Source: Antarcticimicrobium sp. (GTDB taxonomy: Bacteria; Pseudomonadota; Alphaproteobacteria; Rhodobacterales; Rhodobacteraceae). From it: a stretch of 64,000 bases of DNA. How positions within the stretch are numbered: the first letter of the stretch is position 1; the number at the start of each line of letters is the position of its first letter. A program made the translations under genes and the position numbers. Location of the stretch: contig NZ_JARGPK010000061.1 of assembly GCF_029212575.1 (NCBI RefSeq), positions 18,972 to 82,971 of the forward strand, written 5' to 3'. Below, one piece after another: positions 1 through 8,801 of this stretch. The notes under the pieces are model-generated. The model saw nothing but the letters and a program-made list of their open reading frames with translations, had not been told where the DNA came from and did not search any database.

Positions 1-1053
1 TATTGTCGAAAGTAAGTCCTTTTCGTCTTCAGATGTTTCGACCAAGGATCGCAACTCGTTGATCGCGGTTTCGACACCACTGATGTCGCCGATAGACTGA
101 CAAATACGGGCAAGCGCAGATAACGCAATCCGCTTTTCAGAGTTCTCAACACTGATCTCCAAAGAAGCCTGATACTTTTCCCGCGCTCTATTGTAATCTT
201 CGAAATGCTCGTATGCTCGAGCCAAATTCATCTGGATTTTCGAATTTTCGGGATAATTATTGGAAATGGAATTTATTTCCGATAGGTGGTTTTCTTCGGT
301 AAACTGCGTCTTCATTAGCAGGCATGAAGTTGTCCAAATCGCCACTATTTCTTTATCTGCGCCGACCCTTTTGAGCCATGCGTCTGAGACAATTTCAGCC
401 CTCTCCGCGTCTTTGAAAATTACTGCTTTAAAATACTCAAAGTCGAACTTCTTCTCGTTCCATTCGTCGTTTGGCTCTTCTGCGTCATGGCCCAACGGCT
501 CTTCATGATCTTCACCAGATGCCGTGCCTTCGTTTTGTAATCTCGAAGAACGCGCAGCACTAACGCCTGAGCCTTGAAGGCTCGTTACCATCCCTAAAAT
601 GCTACTGAATGATTTTTCAACCGCGTCCCGATCAAATGGAATATACTCTATGTTGCCTTGCAAGCTGCCCGGCTTTCTTACGCCCCCCTGAAGGAGGATG
701 ATGATTTTCATCTTCCGACCGATTGCTAAGCCGATCTCTTGGATGATCCAATCAGATGTTTTGGCTTGGAGTTCGTCTTTCTTAATCTTCCAGAAATTTC
801 CAAAAATGGTTCTTGCAAAACTATTTTCCTTTGCTACGCGTTCGTTTGGCGTACAGATTCCAATAAACAAGTTCCGACCATCTATGAGATCGAGCACCTT
901 AAAGGCCACGTCGTCGGGTCTCGGCTCAGTAGCGTGAACCCAGTCGAATTCGTGGCTCCTTGAAAGCTCGTCAAAGAAATCTGTGAATTTTCTTACTACG
1001 GCTTCATCCTCTGGCAGGAAGCTGTGCCCAACGAATGCGCTAATATTTGCCAT
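1..1053 (-). CDS. Partial (runs off left edge) TIR-like domain protein with C-terminal helical/TPR-like repeats
   Basis: Hand translation of the minus strand from ATG at 1053 stays open to base 1 (351 codons): MANISAFVGHSFLPEDEAVVRKFTDFFDEL...TSDWIIQEIGLAIGRKMKIIILLQGGVRKPGSLQGNIEYIPF...KIQMNLARAYEHFEDYNRAREKYQASLEISVENSEKRIALSALARICQSIGD. N-terminal FVGHSF and SDWIIQE (S-x-W-x-x-x-E) resemble TIR motifs; the C-terminal part resembles TPR helices. Missing from the ORF track because no stop lies in the window. Confidence 0.6.
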   Translation of the reverse strand, partial: MANISAFVGHSFLPEDEAVVRKFTDFFDELSRSHEFDWVHATEPRPDDVAFKVLDLIDGRNLFIGICTPNERVAKENSFARTIFGNFWKIKKDELQAKTSDWIIQEIGLAIGRKMKIIILLQGGVRKPGSLQGNIEYIPFDRDAVEKSFSSILGMVTSLQGSGVSAARSSRLQNEGTASGEDHEEPLGHDAEEPNDEWNEKKFDFEYFKAVIFKDAERAEIVSDAWLKRVGADKEIVAIWTTSCLLMKTQFTEENHLSEINSISNNYPENSKIQMNLARAYEHFEDYNRAREKYQASLEISVENSEKRIALSALARICQSIGDISGVETAINELRSLVETSEDEKDLLSTI

Positions 1054-1430
1054 GTCTAAAACTACCGCTCTGATCTTGCTTCTAAGGTTCTTTCAGTCCT
1101 CAGCTTGAAGTTAGTCGCTAAATGCCGAAAGTTGTAGCTTCAATCTGACGTAAGGAGCGTTCGTTTGGAGCCGTTGCCGTAAGTTGGCCTATGACAACCT
1201 GCGGCGACATCGAATGTCAGCTACCATTTTGGCCGCCTAGCTGGCTCGCGATCGCAGCAAACGACCGCTCTCCGCCCTCCCCGACAAGCTGTCTCTTGGC
1301 ACACGCTATGCCCTGCTAACCGAAGAACAGAACAAAAACAAAACAGGTCTATGTGAGTGGCGTGTGAGAGTCGCACGATCTCGGCCAAGGAGCCACACAA
1401 CTTTCGGCCGGTTAACCCCTTGAAATCATT

Positions 1431-1516
1431 TGGTGCCCAAGGCGAGACTCGAACTCGCACGCTGTTACCAGCGGGGGATTTTGAATCCCCTGCGTCTACC
1501 ATTCCGCCACTTGGGC
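1431..1516 (-). tRNA. tRNA-Leu (CAA anticodon)
   Basis: Reverse complement GCCCAAGTGGCGGAATGGTAGACGCAGGGGATTCAAAATCCCC...GCGAGTTCGAGTCTCGCCTTGGGCACCA; acceptor stem, long variable arm, T-loop TTCGAGT, encoded CCA; anticodon loop TTCAAAA gives CAA. Confidence 0.95.
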
Positions 1517-1664
1517 CGCGCTCCGGGATACCCCAAGGCGCGGGGCGAGGTCCAGAGCGAAAAACGCACCCTGTCCCCCGGTGGGATGCCGCCAAGGTTG
1601 ACCGCGGCGGCGGCGCATGGTTTGGCGATGGGTCAGAGACCTTGAGCCCGGGGACCGGCCAGCC

Positions 1665-2243
1665 ATGTTGAACCGCCTTTACGACCGCACGCTTGCCCTG
1701 GCCGACCATCCAAGGGCGATGTGGGCGCTGGCGCTGGTGGCCTTTGTCGAAAGCTCGGTCTTCCCGATCCCGCCGGACGTGCTGATGATCCCGATGATCC
1801 TGGCCCGACCCAACCGCGCCTGGGCGATCGCGGGCGTCGCGCTCGTCGCCTCGGTGCTGGGCGGGCTGCTGGGCTATGCCATCGGCGCATTCGCCTACGA
1901 GGGGATCGGCCAGCCGATCCTGGCGACAATGGGCAAGGGCGACGCGATGGAACAGTTCAACGCACGGTTCAACGATTTCGGCTTCTGGGCGGTGCTGGCC
2001 GCCGGGGTCACGCCGTTTCCCTACAAGGTGATCACCATCATGTCGGGCTGGACCGGGATGCCGATCCTGACCTTCGTGGCGACATCGATCCTTGCCCGCG
2101 CGCTGCGGTTCTTCGTTCTGGCCGGGCTGCTGCGCACCTTTGGCGCGCCGATCCGCACCTTCATCGAATCGCGGCTCAACCTCCTCTTTTCCGTCTTCGT
2201 CGTGCTGCTGATCGGCGGTTTCCTTTTGGTGAAATACCTATGA
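1665..2243 (+). CDS. DedA/YqaA-family (SNARE-associated) membrane protein
   Basis: FVESSVFPIPPDVLMIPMILARP...GYAIGAFAYEGIGQPIL...FPYKVITIMSG; multi-TM; start moved to ATG 1665. Confidence 0.8.
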   Translation: MLNRLYDRTLALADHPRAMWALALVAFVESSVFPIPPDVLMIPMILARPNRAWAIAGVALVASVLGGLLGYAIGAFAYEGIGQPILATMGKGDAMEQFNARFNDFGFWAVLAAGVTPFPYKVITIMSGWTGMPILTFVATSILARALRFFVLAGLLRTFGAPIRTFIESRLNLLFSVFVVLLIGGFLLVKYL

Positions 2244-2701
2244 CCCGCAAACTCCTGATCCTCGCCGCCGCCGGCGGCTCCGCCGCGCTGTTGCTTGGCG
2301 CGCTGGGATTTCAATACCTGGGCGGGCTGCCCCCTTGCGACCTGTGCATCTGGCAGCGCTGGCCGCATCTGGCCGCCGTGGTCCTCGGCGGTGCCGCGCT
2401 GACCCTGCGTGGACGCGCGCTGCCGCTACTCGGCGCTGTCGCGGCCCTGACCACCTCCGGGTTCGGCCTCTACCACACCGGGGTCGAGCGCGGCTGGTGG
2501 CAGGGCCCGAGCACCTGCACCTCCGCCCCGGTTGGCGGGCTGACACCGGACCAACTGATGGAGCAGATCATGTCCGCCCCGCTGGTGCGCTGCGACGAGG
2601 TGCCGTGGGAACTTCTGGGGCTGTCGATGGCCAGCTGGAACGCCATCGCGGCGCTGGGGCTGGCGCTGGTCTGGCTGGCCGCCGCCCGGGCCACCCGCTA
2701 G
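2240..2701 (+). CDS. dsbB: Disulfide bond formation protein DsbB
   Basis: MTRKLLILAAAGGSAALLLGALGFQYLGGLPPCDLCIWQRWPH; CxxC (PPCDLCIWQRWPH) plus second Cys pair; ATGA overlap with upstream gene. Confidence 0.88.
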   Translation: MTRKLLILAAAGGSAALLLGALGFQYLGGLPPCDLCIWQRWPHLAAVVLGGAALTLRGRALPLLGAVAALTTSGFGLYHTGVERGWWQGPSTCTSAPVGGLTPDQLMEQIMSAPLVRCDEVPWELLGLSMASWNAIAALGLALVWLAAARATR

Positions 2702-3123
2702 GCCGACTTCCGGGTCGAGAGCAGCAGGCTGGTTTCACTGGTGCTGACCCCGTCCAGCATGCGGATGCGCGCCAAGGCCTGATCCAGCGCCTCCAGCGTC
2801 TCGGTGCCCAGTTCCACGATCAGATCCCAGCGCCCGTTGGTGGAGTGGATCGCCCGCACCTCGGGCAGCCCGTGCAACTGCCGGGTGATCCGTGCGGCCC
2901 CCCTGCCCTCGATCCCGATCATCATCAACCCGCGCACCGGGTCGCGCAGCGCATCGGCCTTCAGCACCACGGTAAAGCCCAGGATATCGCCGCGCCGCTG
3001 CAGCCGCTCGATCCGGGTGCGCACCGTGGTGCGCGACATCCCCAGCTGCAACGCCAGGTCCGAGAGCGAGGCGCGCGCGTCATGGCGCAGGGCAGCGATC
3101 AGGCGTTCGTCCGTTTTGTCCAT
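2698..3123 (-). CDS. Lrp/AsnC family transcriptional regulator
   Basis: MDKTDERLIAALRHDARASLSDLALQLGMSRTTVRTRIERLQRRGDILGFTV; divergent from arginase. Confidence 0.9.
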   Translation of the reverse strand: MDKTDERLIAALRHDARASLSDLALQLGMSRTTVRTRIERLQRRGDILGFTVVLKADALRDPVRGLMMIGIEGRGAARITRQLHGLPEVRAIHSTNGRWDLIVELGTETLEALDQALARIRMLDGVSTSETSLLLSTRKSA

Positions 3124-3226
3124 TTCACCACCCGTTTCGTACATACACGAGCCGATTTGACCATTTTAGCCCGTTCACCTCAACGCATTTCGGCGGCATT
3201 CCCTTATGCGACACAATGGCGGAGCG

Positions 3227-4156
3227 ATGATGGACCAAACGGACTGCATTCTGATCGGCGCGCCGGTCGACAGCGGCAAGCGCCGCGCCGGTTGCCTGAT
3301 GGGCCCCGATGCCCTGCGCACCGCCGGGCTGGGTCAGGCCTTGCGCGATCTTGGCCACCGGGTCGAGGATCTGGGGAATCTGAGCCCCGAAACGTACAAT
3401 CCCGACACTGACGACAACCGCCTGTTCAGACCGAGGGAAACCGCCGGCTGGGCCGCGCGGCTGATCGCGGCGGCCGAGGCGGCGATGGGGCGCGGGTTGC
3501 CGATCTTCCTCGGCGGCGATCACGCGCTGTCGCTGGGTTCGGTCGCGGGCGTGGCCAACCATGCGGCGCGCACCGGGCGACCACAATTCGTGCTCTGGCT
3601 GGATGCGCATAGCGACTATCACACGCCCCAGACCACCGACTCCGGCAACCTGCACGGCACGCCGCTGGGCTATGTGACCGGGCGCGACGGGTTCGACGGG
3701 TTTCCGCCGGTCGCCAACCCGGTGCCGCAGGAAAACATCTGCCTGCTCGGGCTGCGCTCGGTCGATGCGGCGGAACGCGCGGCGCTGGAGGGAACGGCGA
3801 TCCAGCGACACGACATGCGCGAGATCGACGAGCGCGGCATCGCCCGCCCGCTGGGGGAGTTTCTCGACCGGGTCCGCGCCGCGAACGGGTTTCTGCATGT
3901 TTCGCTCGACGTGGATTTCCTCGACCCCACCTTCGCCCCCGCCGTGGGCACCACAGTGCCGGGCGGCGCCACCCTGCGCGAGGGGCATCTGGTGATGGAG
4001 ATGATCTGCGACAGCGGGCTGATGAGCTCGCTCGACCTGGTGGAACTCAACCCGTTTCTCGACGAGCGCGGCCGCACCGCGCAGCTTCTGGTGGACCTCG
4101 CCGCCTCGGTGCTGGGGCGCCGGGTATTCGACCGACCGACAAGGGCCTTTGCATGA
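3227..4156 (+). CDS. rocF: Arginase
   Basis: GGDHALSLGSVAG, WLDAHSDYHTP, SLDVDFLDPTFAPAVGTTVPGG metal-binding motifs of the ureohydrolase family. Confidence 0.92.
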   Translation: MMDQTDCILIGAPVDSGKRRAGCLMGPDALRTAGLGQALRDLGHRVEDLGNLSPETYNPDTDDNRLFRPRETAGWAARLIAAAEAAMGRGLPIFLGGDHALSLGSVAGVANHAARTGRPQFVLWLDAHSDYHTPQTTDSGNLHGTPLGYVTGRDGFDGFPPVANPVPQENICLLGLRSVDAAERAALEGTAIQRHDMREIDERGIARPLGEFLDRVRAANGFLHVSLDVDFLDPTFAPAVGTTVPGGATLREGHLVMEMICDSGLMSSLDLVELNPFLDERGRTAQLLVDLAASVLGRRVFDRPTRAFA

Positions 4157-5214
4157 CACATACGACCGAACCCTCCGACAAGGCGCTGGTGCCTTTCGTC
4201 TCCGTCGACCACATGATGAAACTGGTGCATCGCATCGGGTTGGCACCGATGCTGCGCGGGCTGGCCGAGAATATCGAGGCCGATTTCCGCCGCTGGGAGC
4301 TGTTCGACAAGACCCCGCGCGTGGCCAGCCATTCGGCCGAGGGGGTGATCGAGCTGATGCCCACCTCGGACGGCGAGGTTTACGGGTTCAAATACGTCAA
4401 CGGCCACCCCAAGAACATGAAGGAGGGGCTGCAAACCGTGACCGCCTTTGGACTTTTGGCGGATGTCGGAAACGGATACCCGGTGCTGTTGAGCGAGATG
4501 ACGCTGCTGACCGCGCTGCGCACCGCCGCAACCTCGGCCATGGTGGCGAAACACCTGGCGCCCATGGGGGCCCGAACCATGGCGATGATCGGCAACGGCG
4601 CCCAGTCGGAGTTCCAGAGCCTTGCGATGAAGGCGATCTGCGGCATCGACAGCGTGCGGCTGTGGGACATCGATCCGCAGGCGACGGCGAAATGCGCCGC
4701 CAACCTGGCCGGACACGGGCTGCGCGTGACCGCCTGCGCCAGCGCCGAAGAGGCGATCGAGGGGGCGCAGATCCTGACCACCTGCACCGCCGACAAGCAA
4801 TGCGCAACGATCCTGAGCGACAACATGGTCGGCCCCGGCGTGCATATCAACGCCATCGGCGGCGACTGCCCCGGCAAAACCGAGCTGGCGCCGGGCATCC
4901 TGAGCCGCGCCGGTGTCTTCGTGGAATACCCGGACCAGACCCGGATCGAGGGCGAGATCCAGCAGATGCCCAAAGATTTCCCGGTGACGGAGATCTGGGA
5001 GGTGATCACAGGCCGGACGCCGGGCCGGAAGCGCGCCGAGCAGATCACCCTGTTCGACAGTGTCGGCTTTGCCATCGAGGATTTCAGCGCCCTGCGCTTC
5101 GTGCGCGACCGGGTGGCGGGCACCGACCTTTACCATCCGCTCGACCTTTTGGCCGATCCCGACGATCCGCGCGACCTCTTCGGCATGGTCCAGCGCGCGG
5201 CGCCCGTCGCGTGA
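4153..5214 (+). CDS. Ornithine cyclodeaminase
   Basis: KYVNGHPKNMKEGLQTVTAFGLLADVGNGYPVLLSEMTLLTALRTAATSAM...MIGNGAQSEFQ; adjacent to arginase. Confidence 0.9.
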   Translation: MTHTTEPSDKALVPFVSVDHMMKLVHRIGLAPMLRGLAENIEADFRRWELFDKTPRVASHSAEGVIELMPTSDGEVYGFKYVNGHPKNMKEGLQTVTAFGLLADVGNGYPVLLSEMTLLTALRTAATSAMVAKHLAPMGARTMAMIGNGAQSEFQSLAMKAICGIDSVRLWDIDPQATAKCAANLAGHGLRVTACASAEEAIEGAQILTTCTADKQCATILSDNMVGPGVHINAIGGDCPGKTELAPGILSRAGVFVEYPDQTRIEGEIQQMPKDFPVTEIWEVITGRTPGRKRAEQITLFDSVGFAIEDFSALRFVRDRVAGTDLYHPLDLLADPDDPRDLFGMVQRAAPVA

Positions 5215-5262
5215 CTCCGGGGACCAGGCCCAGCGGATGTCGGGCGGCCAGTGGTCGCCCGA

Positions 5263-5847
5263 TCAGGCCTCCAGTTCCGCATCCCAGTAAAGAAAGTCCA
5301 TCCAGCTTTCGTGCAGCAGGTTGGGCGGGAACTTGCGCCCGGTGTTGCGCAGCTCCTCGGCGCCGGGCCGGCGCGGCGGGCGGCGCAGCGACATGCCGGC
5401 GCGGTGCAGCGACTTGGAGCCCTTTTTCAGGTTGCAGGGCGAACAGGCCGCGACCACGTTTTCCCAGCTGGTCACGCCACCGGCGGCGCGCGGCACCACG
5501 TGATCGAAGGTCAGATCGCCCCTGGCGCCGCAGTACTGGCAGCGGAATTCGTCGCGCAGGAATAAATTAAAGCGCGTGAAGGCCACGCGCTTTTGAGGTT
5601 TGACGTAATCTTTCAGGACCACCACGCTGGGCATCCTGATGCTGGTACTGGGACTGTGCACGAACTCGTCGTATTCGGCGACGATGTCCACCCGGTCGAG
5701 CCAGGCCGCCTTGATTGCCTCCTGCCAGGACCACAGCGACAGCGGATAATAGGATAGCGGCCGGTAGTCCGCGTTCAGCACCAGCGCCGGGTGCTGCTTC
5801 AACGCGCCGGGTTCGCGCACAAATTCCGTTCTGAAATCGCCGTCCAT
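5263..5847 (-). CDS. HNH endonuclease
   Basis: RDEFRCQYCGARGDLTFDHVVPRAAGGVTSWENVVAACSPCNLKKG. Confidence 0.88.
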   Translation of the reverse strand: MDGDFRTEFVREPGALKQHPALVLNADYRPLSYYPLSLWSWQEAIKAAWLDRVDIVAEYDEFVHSPSTSIRMPSVVVLKDYVKPQKRVAFTRFNLFLRDEFRCQYCGARGDLTFDHVVPRAAGGVTSWENVVAACSPCNLKKGSKSLHRAGMSLRRPPRRPGAEELRNTGRKFPPNLLHESWMDFLYWDAELEA

Positions 5848-6074
5848 CGCGTGACTCCGCCCTCGCCCTGGCTGCCCGTTGCGCGCCCCAGGACGGGGAG
5901 TCCCGCCCCAGCCGTAATCCGACTATATATCGCGGTTGACCTCTGGCAAGCCCAGAATAACCACAACATGTCGCCACATCGATACGTTGCCCGGATGACA
6001 GGCGGATGACAGTTATCCACAAGGGCGCGCGCGCGGCCGTTCCCTTTCACCGCGCGGTGAGCTAGGGGCGGCGC

Positions 6075-6650
6075 ATGGCGCATCTGATCCGCTTCAACAA
6101 ACCCTTTGACGTGCTGCCCCAGTTCACCGACCGGGGCAGCGACGGCAGCCCGCGCCGCACGCTGTCGGATTTCATCGACCTGCCCGGGGTCTATCCCGCC
6201 GGGCGGCTGGACCGCGACAGCGAGGGGCTGATGCTGCTGACCGATGACGGGCGGCTGCAGGCGCGCATCACCGATCCCCGGCACAAGATGGAAAAGACCT
6301 ACCTCGTGCAGGTCGAGGGGGAGCCCGATGAGGCGGCGCTGGCGGCGCTGTGCGCGGGCGTCGATCTGAAGGACGGGCGCACCCGGCCCGCCAAGGCGCG
6401 GCGGATCGAGACGCCGCCGGGCCTCTGGCCGCGCAATCCGCCGATCCGGGTGCGCAAGAGCGTTCCCGATTGCTGGATCGAGCTGACGATCCGCGAAGGC
6501 CGGAACCGGCAGGTGCGACGGATGACGGCCGCCGTGGGCCACCCCACCCTGCGGCTGATCCGCTGGCGCATCGGGCCGTGGTCGCTGGACGGGCTGGCGC
6601 CCGGCGCCTGGGAGGCGCTGCCGCCCCCTGACAGGGGCGCGCGGCGTTGA
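6075..6650 (+). CDS. RsuA/RluE-type pseudouridine synthase
   Basis: [49 protein letters not shown]...[24 protein letters not shown]. Confidence 0.9.
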   Translation: MAHLIRFNKPFDVLPQFTDRGSDGSPRRTLSDFIDLPGVYPAGRLDRDSEGLMLLTDDGRLQARITDPRHKMEKTYLVQVEGEPDEAALAALCAGVDLKDGRTRPAKARRIETPPGLWPRNPPIRVRKSVPDCWIELTIREGRNRQVRRMTAAVGHPTLRLIRWRIGPWSLDGLAPGAWEALPPPDRGARR

Positions 6651-6662
6651 TAGGCTTTTGCC

Positions 6663-7115
6663 ATGTCACAGAATCATCTTTATCCGCTTTCTTCGCTTCC
6701 CCCCGCCCCGGCCCCCGGCGCCGTGCTGGAAACCGCGCTTTATGCCGCCGATCTCGATGCGGCCGAGGCCTTCTATGGCGGGCTGCTGGGGCTGGAGCGG
6801 ATCACGCGGGCGGGCAATCGCCACGTGTTCTTTCGCGTCGGGCCGGGCGTGCTGCTGCTGTTCAACCCGGAGGAGACCGAAACCGACACCGGCGCGACGA
6901 CGATGCCGGTGCCGCCACACGGCGCGCGCGGGCCCGGGCACATGTGTTTCGCCATGGCGCGCGAAGCGATCGCGGCAATGCGCGCCCGGCTGCTGGCGGC
7001 AGGGCTGGAGATCGACGCGGAGTTCGACTGGCCGAACGGCGCGCACTCGCTCTATGTCCGCGACCCGGCGGGCAACTCGGTGGAGTTCGCCGAACCACGT
7101 CTGTGGCAGGGCTGA
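6663..7115 (+). CDS. VOC (glyoxalase/bleomycin resistance) family protein
   Basis: ETALYAADLDAAEAFYGGLLGLERI...SLYVRDPAGNSVEFAEPRLW. Confidence 0.88.
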   Translation: MSQNHLYPLSSLPPAPAPGAVLETALYAADLDAAEAFYGGLLGLERITRAGNRHVFFRVGPGVLLLFNPEETETDTGATTMPVPPHGARGPGHMCFAMAREAIAAMRARLLAAGLEIDAEFDWPNGAHSLYVRDPAGNSVEFAEPRLWQG

Positions 7116-7124
7116 GGCCCGCGC

Positions 7125-7427
7125 TCAGCCCAGCGGGACCTTTAGCCCCGCCTGGATCAGGAACAGGGCACGGTCCCGCACGCCGTTTTCCGCCATCGCC
7201 GCGCGGTAGGTGGTCATATGCGCCGACTGCCGGTGGGCGTCGAGCGCGGCGGCCTCCTCCCATTCCTCGTAGACGCGGAACCGCTGCGGCGCCCCGAGCG
7301 CTTGGGAAAAATCATAGGTCAGGCAGCCCGCCTCGGCGCGGGTGGCCTGCATCATCTTGGTCATGGCGCTCTGCGCGGCCTCGATCCGGTCCGGGGCAAC
7401 CTCGAATGTGCCTGTGATGATCAGCAT
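7125..7427 (-). CDS. Antibiotic biosynthesis monooxygenase-family (ABM) protein
   Basis: MLIITGTFEVAPDRIEAAQSAMTKMMQATRAEAGCLTYDFSQ...EEWEEAAALDAHRQSAHM. Confidence 0.85.
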   Translation of the reverse strand: MLIITGTFEVAPDRIEAAQSAMTKMMQATRAEAGCLTYDFSQALGAPQRFRVYEEWEEAAALDAHRQSAHMTTYRAAMAENGVRDRALFLIQAGLKVPLG

Positions 7428-7430
7428 CGC

Positions 7431-8096
7431 TCAGAGCCCCAGCTTGTCGCGCATGAAGGCCAGCGCCACGCTCAGCCCGTCGGGCGCGATGCCGTGGCCG
7501 GTGCCCTTCATCACATGCGCGAAGACCTCCTTGAACCCGGCCTCCTGCAGCGCCTCGGCGGTCTCCGGCAGGGATTGCGGCGGCACCATGTCGTCCTGAT
7601 CGCCATGGACAAGCAGCACGGGCATGCGGCTCACCACCTCGTCCTTGAGGGTCTCCGGGTTCAGCAGGCGGCCGGAAAAGGCGACGATACCGGCAACCGC
7701 ATCCTCGCGCCGGGGGGCGACATGCAGGCTCATCATCGTGCCCTGCGAGAACCCGAACAGCACCACCTGTTCCGGCAGCACGTCCTCGTCGACCATCAGC
7801 GCGTCGAGAAAGGCGTTGATGTCCTCGACCGCCGCGCGCATCCCGCGCTCGGCCTCTTCCTCGGACGAGCCGTCGAGCCAGGGGATCGGGAACCACTGAA
7901 AGCCAAAGGGGGCACCGGCGCAATTCTCCGGCGCGTCGGGGGCAACGAACAGCGTGTCGGGCAGATGCTCGCCCAGCGGATCGGCCAGCCCCAGCAGGTC
8001 GGCGCCATTGGCACCGTAGCCATGCAGAAACACCACGATCGAGCGCGTCTGCCCCGAAAGCGGCCCCTTGCGGCCGGCGTTCAATACTCGTGTCAT
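7431..8096 (-). CDS. Alpha/beta hydrolase (carboxylesterase/phospholipase family)
   Basis: VVFLHGYGANGADLLGLADPLGEHLPDTLFVAPDAPENC...LFGFSQGTMMSLH...VHGDQDDMVPPQ. Confidence 0.88.
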   Translation of the reverse strand: MTRVLNAGRKGPLSGQTRSIVVFLHGYGANGADLLGLADPLGEHLPDTLFVAPDAPENCAGAPFGFQWFPIPWLDGSSEEEAERGMRAAVEDINAFLDALMVDEDVLPEQVVLFGFSQGTMMSLHVAPRREDAVAGIVAFSGRLLNPETLKDEVVSRMPVLLVHGDQDDMVPPQSLPETAEALQEAGFKEVFAHVMKGTGHGIAPDGLSVALAFMRDKLGL

Positions 8097-8737
8097 CGGA
8101 TCCCTTCCCTGTCCTTGGCCACGCGGTAATAGGCCCACAAAAGCCGCGCCGCAACCGAGCGCCAGGGCGCCCAACCCTCGGCCATCTGCCGCAGCGCCTT
8201 TTCGTGCGGGCGTTCGGGCAGATCGAACAGCAGGCGCACCGATTCCTGCAAGGCCAGATCGCCGGGGGCAAAGACATCGGCGCGGCCAAGGCTGAACATC
8301 GCGTAGATTTCCGCCGTCCAGACACCGATGCCCGGCACCTGCGTCAGGGTCGCGATCACCGCGTCGTTGGGGGCGGTGCGCAGCGCGGCATAGTCGATCC
8401 GCGCCTCGGCCAGGGCGCGGGCATAGCGGATCTTTTGCCGGCTGAGCCCGACGGCGCGCAGATCGTCATCGCTGGCCCACTGGATCTTGCGCGGGCCGGT
8501 CAGGCGGGCGGCCCGCATCCGGCCCCAGATCGCATTGGCCGAGGCAACACTGACCTGCTGGCTGACGATGGCCGACAGAAGCTGTGCAAACCCGTCGGGG
8601 CGCAGGCGCAGCGGCAGCGGGCCGGTCTGCGCCAGCGCCGCGGCCAGCCGCGGATCGCGCGTGGCGAGCCACGCCGCGCCCTCGGCGACGCAGCCGGGGG
8701 CTTCGATGATCCGTCCGATGCTCATGCCCCGAACCAT
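8093..8737 (-). CDS. DNA-3-methyladenine glycosylase II family (HhH-GPD) protein
   Basis: SAIVSQQVSVASANAIWGRM...LTQVPGIGVWTAEIYAMFSLGRADVFAPGDLALQ; start could also be 8725. Confidence 0.88.
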   Translation of the reverse strand: MVRGMSIGRIIEAPGCVAEGAAWLATRDPRLAAALAQTGPLPLRLRPDGFAQLLSAIVSQQVSVASANAIWGRMRAARLTGPRKIQWASDDDLRAVGLSRQKIRYARALAEARIDYAALRTAPNDAVIATLTQVPGIGVWTAEIYAMFSLGRADVFAPGDLALQESVRLLFDLPERPHEKALRQMAEGWAPWRSVAARLLWAYYRVAKDREGIR

Positions 8738-8801
8738 AGGAATTGTATCGATACAAGCAAGCCATCTTGTACCCGTTCACATTCACGGATACGAAATCGT
8801 C

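Noticed and set aside
1221-1709. 162-aa minus-strand ORF across tRNA-Leu
   Set aside because: Passes straight through the tRNA gene and has no protein-like composition.
5263-5847. HNH endonuclease as a possible mobile or defense nuclease
   Set aside because: Composition matches flanking core genes; solitary HNH genes of this kind look like core genes in alphaproteobacteria, with no partner genes here.
6013-6021. Perfect DnaA box TTATCCACA upstream of the pseudouridine synthase gene
   Set aside because: A single 9-mer with no cluster, AT-rich unwinding element, or dnaA/parAB/gidA neighbours; not an origin.
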